This document shows, piece after piece, positions 7,965-15,899 of a stretch of DNA of 64,000 bases (positions are counted from its first letter, which is position 1; every line of letters begins with the position of its first letter). The notes under the pieces are model-generated. The model was not told the origin of the DNA, searched no databases, and worked only from the letters and a program-made list of their open reading frames with translations. A program made the position numbers and the translations under genes. Where the stretch lies: contig CAWCBE010000015.1 in NCBI GenBank assembly GCA_963793825.1, forward strand, positions 175,131-239,130, given 5' to 3'. This DNA comes from RYN-230 sp963793825 (GTDB lineage: Bacteria > Actinomycetota > Actinomycetes > Streptosporangiales > Streptosporangiaceae).

Positions 7965-9422
7965 CTATCCCTGCTGGGCGCGGACGCCCGCCTCGACCTT
8001 GTCGCCGAGGTCCTTGTCCACGTTGCGCCAGTACTCGAAGGCGCGCAGCAGCACCGGCTCGGTCACCCCGTCGAGCAGGTGGCCGACGATGTTGCTGACC
8101 AGCCGCTCGCGGGCGGCGTCGTCCAGCACCTCACGGACCAGGGTGCCGGCCTGGCCCCAGTCGTCGTCCTGCTCGCGGCGGGTGTACGCGGACCGCACCA
8201 TGTCCCCGTCGGCATACCAGCCGACCGGCTTGTAGTGCTCGCTGTCAGCCGCCGGGCCACCCTTGGAGTTCGGTGCGTACACCGGGTCGGAGACGGGCAC
8301 GATCCGCATCGCCCCGTCCTTGCTGTAGCTGTGCACCGGCACCTTGGGCGAATTGACCGGGATCTGCTTGTAGTTCACCCCGAGCCGGGCGCGGTGCGCG
8401 TCGGCGTAGGAGAATCCGCGGGCCAGCAGCATCTTGTCCGGGCTCAGCGTGATGCCGGGCACGAGGTTGTTCGGCTCGAACGCCGCCTGCTCGATCTCGG
8501 TGTGGTAGTCGGTCACGTTCCGGTCGAGGGTGAGCCGGCCGACCTCGATCAGCGGGTAGTCGCTGTGCGGCCATACCTTGGTCAGGTCGAACGGGTTGAA
8601 CCGGTAGGCCCGGGCCTCCTCGAACGGCATGATCTGCATCTTCAGCGTCCAGCTCGGGTACTCACCGCGCCCGATCGCGGTGTACAGGTCGCGCTGGTGG
8701 TAATCGCCGTCCGACGCTGCCAGCGCGTCGCCCTCAGCCTGGGTGAGGAACTCGACACCCTGGTCGGTCTTGAAGTGGTACTTCACCCAGAACTTCTCGC
8801 CCGCGGCGTTGAGCCACAGGTAGGTGTGCGAGCTGTACCCGTTCATGTGCCGCCAGCTCTTCGGGATCCCCCGGTCCCCCATCAGCCAGGTGACCTGGTG
8901 CGCGGACTCCGGGGACAAGGTCCAGAAGTCCCACTGCATGTCGTGGTCGCGCAGGTTATTGTCCGCACGGCGCTTCTGCGAGCGGATGAAGTGCTGGAAC
9001 TTCAGCGGGTCGCGCAGGAAGAACACCGGGGTGTTGTTCCCGACCATGTCGTAATTGCCCTCGGACGTGTAGAACTTCAGCGAGAAGCCGCGCGGGTCAC
9101 GCCAGGTGTCGGGGCTGCCCCGTTCCCCCGCCACGGTGGAGAACCGGATCAGCGTGTCCGTCCGGGTGCCGGGCTGGAACACCGCGGCCCTGGTGTACGC
9201 GGTGACGTCCTGCGTCACCTCGAAGTGGCCGAAGGCGCCCCCGCCCTTGGCGTGTGGCTGCCGCTCCGGGATCCGCTCCCGGTTGAAGTTCGCCATCTGC
9301 TCGATCAGGTAGTGATCCTGGAGCAGGATGGGGCCATCCGGGCCCACGGTCAGCGAATGCTCGTCGCTCTCGACCGGGGTACCGGCGTCGTTCGTCGTTG
9401 GTACCGGGTGGGTGTCAGTCAC
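7965..9422 (-). CDS. katA: Monofunctional haem catalase (KatA/CatA)
   Basis: A 485-residue small-subunit catalase that breaks hydrogen peroxide into water and oxygen in the cytoplasm. The distal haem pocket is visible: catalytic His in PERQPHAKGGGAFGHF and Asn in MVGNNTPVFFLRD, with substrate-channel and haem contacts in IRFSTVAGERGSPDT. The proximal Tyr is in RGFSYADAHRARLG. Length and motifs fit a clade 3 enzyme. The start is GTG 9422 because AGGAGG lies 8 nt before it; an in-frame ATG at 9449 has only a weak site. It lies 43 bp after the Fur-type repressor gene on the same strand, the catR-catA/furA-kat arrangement, so peroxide should relieve repression. Confidence 0.96.
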   Translation of the reverse strand: MTDTHPVPTTNDAGTPVESDEHSLTVGPDGPILLQDHYLIEQMANFNRERIPERQPHAKGGGAFGHFEVTQDVTAYTRAAVFQPGTRTDTLIRFSTVAGERGSPDTWRDPRGFSLKFYTSEGNYDMVGNNTPVFFLRDPLKFQHFIRSQKRRADNNLRDHDMQWDFWTLSPESAHQVTWLMGDRGIPKSWRHMNGYSSHTYLWLNAAGEKFWVKYHFKTDQGVEFLTQAEGDALAASDGDYHQRDLYTAIGRGEYPSWTLKMQIMPFEEARAYRFNPFDLTKVWPHSDYPLIEVGRLTLDRNVTDYHTEIEQAAFEPNNLVPGITLSPDKMLLARGFSYADAHRARLGVNYKQIPVNSPKVPVHSYSKDGAMRIVPVSDPVYAPNSKGGPAADSEHYKPVGWYADGDMVRSAYTRREQDDDWGQAGTLVREVLDDAARERLVSNIVGHLLDGVTEPVLLRAFEYWRNVDKDLGDKVEAGVRAQQG

Positions 9423-9465
9423 TGTGCCTTCCTCCTCGTCGCGCTGCATTCCGTCCTCGGAGCTC

Positions 9466-9903
9466 TCAGCTGCCCAGGCACCCGGGGCACATGCCCCAGA
9501 AGACCACCTCTGCCTCGTCCGCCGTGAAGCCCATGTCCTCGACCGGGGTCAGGCACGGCTGCGCTCCGATCGCGCAATCGACATCCTCAGTGCGGCCGCA
9601 GCCACGGCACACCAGGTGGTGATGGTTGTCCCCGGCCCGGCGCTCGAACCGGGCGGGATGCCCGGCGGGCTCGATGCGCCGCAGCAGGCCGGCGCAGGCA
9701 CACGCCGCCAGCATGTCGTACACGGCCTGGGTGGACACCGCCCCGAACCGCTCCCGCACGCCCGCCGCGATGGCGTCCACCGTGGCCTGCGGGTGCCCGG
9801 CCAGCCAGGTCAGCATGGCCAGCCGCGGCATCGTGACGCGCAGCCCCGCCGCGCGCAGGGCCCTTGACATCTCACCGTCCGGGTCGAGCGCTGCAACTGG
9901 CAT
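9466..9903 (-). CDS. Fur family peroxide-responsive repressor (CatR/FurA type)
   Basis: 145 residues with a winged-helix N-terminal half (VTMPRLAMLTWLAGHP, VSTQAVYDMLAACACAGLL) and a metal-binding C-terminal half: NHHHLVCRGCGRTEDVDC and VVFWGMCPGCLGS supply the His cluster and two CxxC pairs of the structural zinc site. In actinobacteria a Fur protein directly before a catalase gene normally represses itself and the catalase and is inactivated by peroxide; that role is inferred here from gene order. The start is ATG 9903, preceded by GGGGTGAG. The AT-richer stretch at 9931-9950 (ggaatgagtcaggttatta) just upstream may hold the promoter or operator. Confidence 0.93.
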   Translation of the reverse strand: MPVAALDPDGEMSRALRAAGLRVTMPRLAMLTWLAGHPQATVDAIAAGVRERFGAVSTQAVYDMLAACACAGLLRRIEPAGHPARFERRAGDNHHHLVCRGCGRTEDVDCAIGAQPCLTPVEDMGFTADEAEVVFWGMCPGCLGS

Positions 9904-10220
9904 AACTCACCCCACACTGCCGCTCTATCTGGAATGAGTCAGGTTATTACGGCGGATCCGCGCACCCTGGGTACTCCCCGCACCCGCAGCGGGCAAACAC
10001 CGATCGGGCCCAACCGAACGGCCCCCAGCGCCGTCTCAGAGGGCGCATGGGCTTTGCCGGGGCACGCCCGTGCACCGACGATCGCTCCGCCGGACGAAGG
10101 TGTGGTAAATCTGTGCAATCCCTAGCCGTGGACGCGCCCGGGGCCGCAACCGCGGGCGACGCCCTCACCCTGGCCGGTCCGTGGAGCATGCCGGCGGGAA
10201 CCGCCAGCCGAGGGGGTTCC

Positions 10221-10715
10221 GTGGACAGGCTGCGCACCAGCGACCGTGCCGCGGCCGAGGAGCTGTTCAGCGCCTGCTACCCGCGGCTCGCGGGCTGGGT
10301 CCGGCGGCTGGTGGACGACGACGAGACCGCGCACGAGATCGCGGCCGAGGCGTTCGCCCGGCTGCTGGGCCGGTGGTCCAGCCTGGACAACCCGCAGAGC
10401 TACCTCTACATGATCGCCACGAACCTGGTCCGGGACCACTGGCGCAAGGCCGGCCGCGAGCGGCGGGCGCTGCGGGCGGTCAGCGCCGGGGCCCCGGCGG
10501 ACCAGGTCTACCACCCAGCCCAGGATGTCCACGTGAGAGAGCTGCTGCAGGCTCTCCCCGACCGGCTGCGCAGCCCTTTCCTGCTGCACTACTACGCGGG
10601 CTTCCCGGTCCGGGACGTGGCCGTGCTGCTCGGCCGCCCGGAGGGAACCATCAAGGCTGACCTGTATCACGCGCGGGCGCGGCTGCGCGCCGCGCTCGGG
10701 GACACCGATGGCTGA
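10221..10715 (+). CDS. ECF-type RNA polymerase sigma factor
   Basis: 164 residues with sigma region 2 (EELFSACYPRLAGWVRRLV, HEIAAEAFARLLGRW, YLYMIATNLVRDHWRKAGR) and region 4 (LLQALPDRLRSPFLLHYY, VRDVAVLLGRPEGTIKADL). GTG 10221 has GAGGGGG 4 nt upstream and starts the protein just before region 2. The frame is open further back (GTG 10113 and 10047), but those add only a disordered Ala/Gly stretch. The gene overlaps the next one by 8 bases (ATGGCTGA), so the two are translationally coupled. The partner is a single-pass membrane protein with an outside propeller-like domain, which suggests sensing at the cell surface. No classical zinc anti-sigma motif is seen. Confidence 0.9.
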   Translation: MDRLRTSDRAAAEELFSACYPRLAGWVRRLVDDDETAHEIAAEAFARLLGRWSSLDNPQSYLYMIATNLVRDHWRKAGRERRALRAVSAGAPADQVYHPAQDVHVRELLQALPDRLRSPFLLHYYAGFPVRDVAVLLGRPEGTIKADLYHARARLRAALGDTDG

Positions 10716-12171
10716 CCCGCGCGACGACCTGGACGCCTGGATGAATGCCCAGGTGCAGCCGCTGCCGCCGCCACCGGGGACGTTCGAGCTGATCCGGAAG
10801 CGGGCGCGGCGGCGGAAGGTGACCCGGGCCGCCGTGGCGGCCGCCGGGGCCGCGGCCGTGATCGTGGTCATCGCCGTCGTCCCCCGGCTGGTCATCACCC
10901 AGCTGCGGCTCGGCCCGAGCTCCGGCCGCGGGGCGAACGCCGGCCAGACGTCGTCGGCGGGGCCGGCCCGGTCGCACGCCAGCACCGCGCCGGCCACGCC
11001 TACGGTGACCGGCTCGGGCACCCCGCGGGCCAGTGCTCCCCCGGCCGCGCCGCCGAACTTCGCGGCCACCTCGGTCACTTTCGTCGGCACCGAGACCGGT
11101 TACGTGCTCGGCCAGGCCGGCACGCCCGGCCAGTGCGGGCCGCCGGACCCGGATATCTGCACCTCCATGGCGGGCACCAGCGATGGCGGACGCACCTGGC
11201 ATGGCGCTCAGCCGCCGGTCGCCGGCGCTCCCCAGGGTTCCACCGGCGTCAGCGCGGTGCGGTTCTACGACACCAGCGACGGATGGGCATTCGGGCCGGC
11301 CCTGTGGGCGACCCACGACGGCAAGACCTGGAGCCAGGTCAGCACCGGCGGGCTGCGGGTGCTGGCGCTGGAGACGGCCGGCCAGCGGGTGTTCGCGGTG
11401 TGGGCGCGCTGCACGGGGACGGGCCGCGCGTGGGCCGGGGGCTGTACGTCGGCCGGGCTGCTCTCGGCCGCCCCGGGCAGCGACCAGTGGTCGCCGGTGC
11501 CGGGCGTGGGCACCATCGCCGGCCCGGGCGGCACGGCCAGCGCGGCCCTGGTGCTGACCGCCAGCCGCGGCTACCTGCTCGCCCCGGACGGGGTGCTCTA
11601 CCGCGGCCCGGTCGGCAGCGCGGGCGCCTGGCAGCAGGTAACGGGCAGCACGATCGGCGGCACGGGCGCCGCCACGGGCAGCACCGCCAGCCCCGGCGCC
11701 ACCGCCAGCCCCGGCGTCACTGCGGGCGCGGCGCCCTGCGCGCCGGGCCGCGCCCAGGCCGACGGCCAGCCGTCCGCGGCGCTGCTGGCCGCCACCACCA
11801 CGGACGGCCTGGTGCTGGTATGCCCGGCGGCCGCCACCGGGGGCAGCCAGCCGAAGGCCGTGTACACCTCGGCGGACGGCGGCCAGACCTGGCGGCAGGC
11901 GGGCACCGCCCCGGCCGCCGGCACCGCCACGTCCGTGGCCGGCAGCACCACGGGCACGATCGTGCTGGCCACCACCGACGGCCTCGAGGTGTCCCAGGAC
12001 GGCGGCGCCACCTGGACCGCCGCGCGCGGCACGCTGCCGGCCAGCGGCCTGCAGTACGTGGGCATGACCACCCCGGCCCAGGGGGTCGCGGTGCCGGCCG
12101 ACGCCGGCCTGCACGCGGTGTGGTTCACCCGCGACGGCGGCCTGACCTGGCAGGAATCCGCCATTCCCTGA
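10708..12171 (+). CDS. Membrane-anchored Asp-box (BNR) propeller protein, sigma-factor partner
   Basis: 487 residues. The N-terminus is about 35 cytoplasmic residues rich in Arg (ELIRKRARRRK), one membrane span near residues 38-62 (VAAAGAAAVIVVIAVVPRLV), a Ser/Thr/Pro/Ala linker, then an extracytoplasmic domain with five Asp-box motifs: SDGGRTWH, HDGKTWSQ, ADGGQTWRQ, QDGGATWTA and RDGGLTWQE. These mark a sialidase/YCF48-like beta-propeller. An inserted low-complexity stretch (TGSTIGGTGAATGSTASPGA) interrupts it. Overlap with the sigma gene points to a shared job, perhaps anti-sigma or sensor, but the short N-terminus has no recognisable anti-sigma fold. There is no catalytic evidence for glycosidase activity. 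Confidence 0.82.
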   Translation: MADPRDDLDAWMNAQVQPLPPPPGTFELIRKRARRRKVTRAAVAAAGAAAVIVVIAVVPRLVITQLRLGPSSGRGANAGQTSSAGPARSHASTAPATPTVTGSGTPRASAPPAAPPNFAATSVTFVGTETGYVLGQAGTPGQCGPPDPDICTSMAGTSDGGRTWHGAQPPVAGAPQGSTGVSAVRFYDTSDGWAFGPALWATHDGKTWSQVSTGGLRVLALETAGQRVFAVWARCTGTGRAWAGGCTSAGLLSAAPGSDQWSPVPGVGTIAGPGGTASAALVLTASRGYLLAPDGVLYRGPVGSAGAWQQVTGSTIGGTGAATGSTASPGATASPGVTAGAAPCAPGRAQADGQPSAALLAATTTDGLVLVCPAAATGGSQPKAVYTSADGGQTWRQAGTAPAAGTATSVAGSTTGTIVLATTDGLEVSQDGGATWTAARGTLPASGLQYVGMTTPAQGVAVPADAGLHAVWFTRDGGLTWQESAIP

Positions 12172-12190
12172 CCCGCTCAACGGCCCCCGC

Positions 12191-12236
12191 GTTCCGTGCC
12201 CCGCCGTAGTGCCGGGCCGGGGAGGACCCCCGGAAC
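12191..12236. terminator. Possible bidirectional terminator
   Basis: The outer arms GTTCCG and CGGAAC (12191-12196, 12231-12236) enclose an inner CCGGGG/CCCCGG hairpin in the 69-bp gap between convergent genes. The stem is not continuous, so this is a weak call. Confidence 0.3.
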
Positions 12237-12240
12237 CCCG

Positions 12241-12783
12241 CTACGCGCCGAGGCTGACGCCCGGGACCGGTGCGGGCTGGAAGTCCCCCGCCCCCACCCG
12301 CAGCCCGCGGAGCAGGCCGAACAGCTGCTCCCGCTGCGCCGGATCGAAGCTGCCCAGGCCGAACTCGGCGGCCATCAGGTCCTCGGTGGCCCGCTCCACC
12401 AGTTCCCGGCCCGGCGGGGTGATCTCGGCCAGCTTGCCGCGGCCGTCGGACGGGTTCGGGCGGCGGACGACCAGTCCCTGGTCTTCCAGCCGGTCGATGA
12501 TGTTGGTGGCGCTGGTCGGGTGCACCATGAGCCGCTCGCCGATGACCCGCATCGGCAGCGCGCCCCGGCGGCTGAACGTCAGCAGCACCAGGGCCTCGTA
12601 CCGGGCGAAGCTGAGCCCGTGCGGCCGCAGCACGCCGTCCAATTCGGCCAGCAGGATTTGCTGGGCGCGCATGATGGAAGTCACCGCGGCCATGGCGTCC
12701 GACCGGCCGAAGCGCTCTTCCCAGGTCTGGGCGGCCCGGGCGATCGGGTCGAAGGGCAGTCCCAGCGGCTTTGGCACAGGCAC
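12241..12783 (-). CDS. MarR family transcriptional regulator
   Basis: 180 residues. The winged helix-turn-helix is clear: LLTFSRRGALPMRVIGERL, HPTSATNIIDRLEDQGLV, RRPNPSDGRGKLAEITPPGR. Flanking helices would form the dimer. MarR proteins repress nearby genes and release DNA on binding small aromatic or lipophilic molecules; the ligand here is unknown. The gene is divergent from a degenerate ABC-type ATPase gene, and the shared gap holds a short inverted repeat (GGTAA-N7-TTACC) next to a good promoter, which suggests it controls that gene and possibly itself. Confidence 0.9.
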   Translation of the reverse strand: MPVPKPLGLPFDPIARAAQTWEERFGRSDAMAAVTSIMRAQQILLAELDGVLRPHGLSFARYEALVLLTFSRRGALPMRVIGERLMVHPTSATNIIDRLEDQGLVVRRPNPSDGRGKLAEITPPGRELVERATEDLMAAEFGLGSFDPAQREQLFGLLRGLRVGAGDFQPAPVPGVSLGA

Positions 12784-12842
12784 ACGCTACCCGCGCCCGG
12801 CCGCTCCGCGCGGGCACCGGGCGGCCCCCGGCGCGGCCGTCC

Positions 12843-12892
12843 GGTAACGAGTAATTACCTAGCGTGACAGTTTCGTACCCACGAGTTATATT
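12843..12892 (+). promoter_or_regulatory. Promoter with candidate MarR operator
   Basis: GTGACA (12864-12869), a 17-bp gap and TATATT (12887-12892) form a good vegetative promoter facing the plus-strand gene that starts at GTG 12927. Just upstream lies GGTAA-N7-TTACC (12843-12859), containing the 8-bp palindrome GTAATTAC. This fits a MarR-type operator close to the -35 box. Confidence 0.55.
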
Positions 12893-12926
12893 GCCTGCTG
12901 GGAGGCCTCCCAAAGGAGCAACGGGG

Positions 12927-13709
12927 GTGGGTGTGCGTTCCAGCTACGGCACGACGGGGATGGCGCCCGTGCTCGCCGCCGGGGTTGGCGTCCGGCATGG
13001 CTGGACCTGGGTGCTGCGGGCGGCGAGCTTCCGGCTGGACCCGCAGGTGGCCGGGCGTCCCGTCATCGGCATCGCAGTGGCCAGGGAAACCGCCCGGTCC
13101 GCGGTGACCGACCTGCTCGGCGGGCTGGCCCGGCCCGCCTACGGCGAGCTGCGGGTGCTCGGCCAGGACCTGACCACGCCCCAGGGCCGGGCCGCGGTGC
13201 GCCGGTACGTGGGCATCGCCCGCTCACCGGCGCGGCCGCAGCCGGTGCGCCGGGTGCGCGGCCTGGTCGGCCAGGCGGCCAGGATGGCCAACCTGCCCGG
13301 CCACGACCGTGAGGTGCTGGCGGCCGCGATCCTGGACCGGCTGGCCCTGACCCCCTGGGCCGACGTGCCGGTCCGGGCCGCGCCCGCAGTGATCGCGCGC
13401 CGCGCCCGGCTGGCCGCGGCCGCCGTGCACGAGCCGGAACTGCTGCTGGTGGACGGGCTGCTGGACGGGCTGGACGCCCGGGACGCGGCCAGCGTCGCCG
13501 ACGGCATCCGCGACCTGGGCCGGGACACCGCCATCATCGCGATCGGCCGGGATCCGGCCGTGCTCGCCCTGGCCTGCGACGAGGTGCTGACCTTGTCCGA
13601 CGGCATCATCGTCCGCGATTTAACACTCGCACGGGCCGGGGTGGCGCGCTGGCCGCGGACCGCGCCCGGCGGGCGCCGGCTGGCGGCCGGACGCGGCATC
13701 CCGGGCTAG
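12927..13709 (+). CDS. Degenerate ABC-type ATPase-like protein
   Basis: 260 residues laid out like an ABC nucleotide-binding domain but without its catalytic motifs. The Walker A position reads GIAVARETARSAVTDLLGGL instead of GxxGxGKST. The Walker B position reads ELLLVDGLLDGLD, keeping the hydrophobic strand and the D-loop-like LLDGLD but with Gly for the catalytic Glu. A signature motif is not clear. The end still resembles ABC proteins (TAIIAIGRDP, ACDEVLTLSDGIIV). GTG 12927 has AAAGGAG 8 nt upstream; the longer frame from 12864 would overlap its own promoter. No permease gene is adjacent. It may be a structural or regulatory pseudo-ATPase. It probably answers to the divergent MarR protein. 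Confidence 0.7.
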   Translation: MGVRSSYGTTGMAPVLAAGVGVRHGWTWVLRAASFRLDPQVAGRPVIGIAVARETARSAVTDLLGGLARPAYGELRVLGQDLTTPQGRAAVRRYVGIARSPARPQPVRRVRGLVGQAARMANLPGHDREVLAAAILDRLALTPWADVPVRAAPAVIARRARLAAAAVHEPELLLVDGLLDGLDARDAASVADGIRDLGRDTAIIAIGRDPAVLALACDEVLTLSDGIIVRDLTLARAGVARWPRTAPGGRRLAAGRGIPG

Positions 13710-13728
13710 CTGGCTTAGGCTTCACAAG

Positions 13729-14658
13729 GTGAACTGGAACCTGCTGACGTGCGCCTTCCGGCCGCATGTCCGTTACGCCCCGGCCGAGCCGGAGGTGCGC
13801 CGGCGGCTGCGGGCGGACACGGCGGCAGGCGAGGCCTGGCAGTGCCTGCGCTGCGCCACGTTCGTGCCGGGGCCGCCGGATCTCACCGGTCCGGCCGCCC
13901 GCGCACCGCGGGTCCGGCGTGACGGCGAGATCCGCAGCGCGCTCATCCTGCGGCTGTTCGCCGTGGAGCGGTTCGTGCGGGCGATCATCTTCGGGTTCAT
14001 CGCCTATGGCGTATGGCGATTCAAGTACGCACGGGTGTCCGTTGAGCATGCGTTCAACCGGGAATACCCGGAGGTCCGGACGCTGCTGCACGAACTCGGT
14101 TACAACGTCAACTCCTCCGGCGGCCTGGTCGGCCTGATCCGGCACACGTTCACCCTGGATCAGCGCACGCTGACCTGGCTGGCGCTCGGCGCCGCCGCCT
14201 ACGCCGTGATCGAGATCCTCGAGGGGACCGGCCTGTGGCTGCTCAAGCGCTGGGGCGAGTACTTCGCCATGGTGGCCACCTCGGCCTTCATCCCCTATGA
14301 AATCTACGAGCTGGCGGCGAAGGTCACCCCGCTCCGGCTGGTCGCCTTCCTCATCAACGTGGCACTGGTGGTCTACCTGGTACTGACCAAGCGGCTGTTC
14401 GGGGTGCGCGGGGGCAAGGCCGCCTACGACGCCCGGCTGCGCAGCGAGTCCGTGCTGCAGGCCGCCATCGACGCGGCCGCCCAGCCCCCGCCGCCGCGCG
14501 GAGACACCGCCCAGCCCCCGCCGCCGCGCGGAGACGCCGCCCAGCCCGGAGACACCGCCCAGCCCGCAGCCAGCCCCCAGCCCAAAGACACCGCCCAGCC
14601 CGCAGCCAGCCGCGAGGCCGACGTCCCGGGCGGGGCATCGGCGGCCGGGCAGGCCTGA
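13729..14658 (+). CDS. DUF2127 membrane protein with repetitive C-terminal tail
   Basis: 309 residues. An N-terminal cytoplasmic part carries Cys/His residues spaced like a small zinc site (LTCAFRPHVRY, WQCLRCATFVPG), followed by a DUF2127-like core with membrane segments near RFVRAIIFGFIAYGVWRF, LTWLALGAAAYAVIEILEG and LRLVAFLINVALVVYLVL, and the family-typical EGTGLWLLKRWGEYFAMV. The function is unknown. The C-terminal 60 residues are Ala/Gln/Pro repeats (AAQPPPPRGDTAQ), encoded by a 30-bp tandem repeat. The start is GTG 13729, with only weak ribosome-site likeness. It follows the degenerate ATPase gene by 19 bp, so the two may be one transcript. The gap 14659-14837 shows no convincing gene. 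Confidence 0.8.
   Translation: MNWNLLTCAFRPHVRYAPAEPEVRRRLRADTAAGEAWQCLRCATFVPGPPDLTGPAARAPRVRRDGEIRSALILRLFAVERFVRAIIFGFIAYGVWRFKYARVSVEHAFNREYPEVRTLLHELGYNVNSSGGLVGLIRHTFTLDQRTLTWLALGAAAYAVIEILEGTGLWLLKRWGEYFAMVATSAFIPYEIYELAAKVTPLRLVAFLINVALVVYLVLTKRLFGVRGGKAAYDARLRSESVLQAAIDAAAQPPPPRGDTAQPPPPRGDAAQPGDTAQPAASPQPKDTAQPAASREADVPGGASAAGQA
14480..14539. repeat. 30-bp in-frame tandem repeat in the DUF2127 gene
   Basis: Two near-identical 30-bp units (14480-14509 and 14510-14539), then degenerate partial units to about 14610, encode the Ala-Gln-Pro-rich tail. The repeat length is a multiple of three, so copy number can change without frame loss. Confidence 0.7.
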
Positions 14659-14837
14659 CCCGCGGTCGCGGGGAACCCGGTGTGCAGGCCGCAGGCCAGG
14701 TGCTCGACGCCATCACCAAGTCCGCGGCGCTCATCAAGAACCTGGCCCGCCAGGCTTCCGCATCCGCCCGGCCTGGTACTGCGGCCCCCGGCCGGGACCG
14801 CGCCGGCAACCGCCGCCCGGGCCGCTCGCGAGGCGGG

Positions 14838-15899
14838 CTATGCCCCGGCGATGAGCTCGTCGGCCGCCGCGTAGGGATCCAGCTCGCCGGCGGCGACCCG
14901 GCCGGCCAGGCCGTCGATCCGCTCGTCCCCGGGCAGGCCGCCCATCCGCGCCCGCAGCTCAGCCAGCGCGATCGCCGAGATCTCCTCCCGGGCCCGGGCC
15001 TGGCGCCGGCGCTCACCCTCGCCCGAGCTACCCAGCCAGGCCGCGTGCTCATCCAGCTTGGCGACCAGGTCGTCGATGCCCTCGCGGGCGCTCGCGGTGG
15101 TCGAGACGATCGGGGGCTTCCAGTCGCCCGCGCCGCGCCGGCCCATGGCGATCATGCCGCGCAGGTCCCGCACCGCCTCCTGGGCGCCCGGCTTATCGCT
15201 CTTGTTGACCACGAACACGTCACCGATCTCCAGGATGCCCGCCTTGGCCGCCTGGATCGCGTCGCCCAGACCCGGGGCCTCGATGACCATGGTGGAGTCG
15301 GCCAGGCCCGCGATCTCCACCTCAGCCTGGCCCACCCCAACCGTCTCAATCATGATCAGGTCGAAGCCGGCCGCGTCGAGCACCCGAACCGCCTGCGGGG
15401 TGGCCGCGGACAGCCCGCCCAGGTGGCCACGGCTGGCCATGGACCGGATGAACACCCCGGCGTCCGTGGCGTGCTGCTGCATCCGCACCCGGTCCCCCAG
15501 CAGCGCGCCCCCGGTGAACGGCGACGAGGGGTCGATAGCCAGCACCGCGACCCGCAGTCCCTGCCCGCGGTACGCGGCCACCAGCGCGCCGGTGACGGTG
15601 GACTTGCCCACGCCCGGTGAGCCGGTGAGCCCCAGCACCCTCGCCTGCCCGGTCAGCGGGGCCAGCACCTTCATCACCGCGCGCAGCTGCGGCGCAGCGT
15701 TCTCCACCAGCGACAGGAGCCGGCTCAGGGCCCGTGCATCACCGTCGCGCGCCCGCTGGATGGCCGCGGCCGGATCGCTGCCCCCCGTCTGGCGGGTGTC
15801 CCGAGCCGGCCGGTGTCCCGAGCCGGCCCGGTGTCCTGAGCCGGCCCGCTGCCCTGAGCCTGGCCCGGGCGCGGCGGCCGGGGCACGCAACTCAGCCAC
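14838..15899 (-). CDS. meaB: Methylmalonyl-CoA mutase-associated GTPase MeaB
   Basis: 353 residues of the MeaB/ArgK G3E GTPase family, which loads and protects adenosylcobalamin on methylmalonyl-CoA mutase. The P-loop is GSPGVGKST; family signatures are LAIDPSSPFTGGALLGDR and MIETVGVGQAEVEIAGLADS; the guanine-specificity loop is VVNKSDKPGA. GTG 15899 overlaps the stop of the upstream thiolase gene (GTGGCTGA), suggesting translational coupling. Longer frames up to 15956 would lie inside the thiolase. The first 40 residues include a Gly-Ser-Gly-His-Arg-Ala repeat (15796-15860) not found in typical family members. The mutase itself is not in the window, but epimerase and cobalamin adenosyltransferase genes are. 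Confidence 0.93.
   Translation of the reverse strand: MAELRAPAAAPGPGSGQRAGSGHRAGSGHRPARDTRQTGGSDPAAAIQRARDGDARALSRLLSLVENAAPQLRAVMKVLAPLTGQARVLGLTGSPGVGKSTVTGALVAAYRGQGLRVAVLAIDPSSPFTGGALLGDRVRMQQHATDAGVFIRSMASRGHLGGLSAATPQAVRVLDAAGFDLIMIETVGVGQAEVEIAGLADSTMVIEAPGLGDAIQAAKAGILEIGDVFVVNKSDKPGAQEAVRDLRGMIAMGRRGAGDWKPPIVSTTASAREGIDDLVAKLDEHAAWLGSSGEGERRRQARAREEISAIALAELRARMGGLPGDERIDGLAGRVAAGELDPYAAADELIAGA

Noticed and set aside
7818..9527. 569-residue plus-strand frame opposite the catalase
   Set aside because: It is the antisense shadow of the catalase gene, whose haem-site motifs are clear.
14682..15620. Plus-strand frame beginning VQAAGQVLDAITKSAALI
   Set aside because: The first 30 residues look protein-like, but most of the frame is antisense to meaB and there is no ribosome site or family match.
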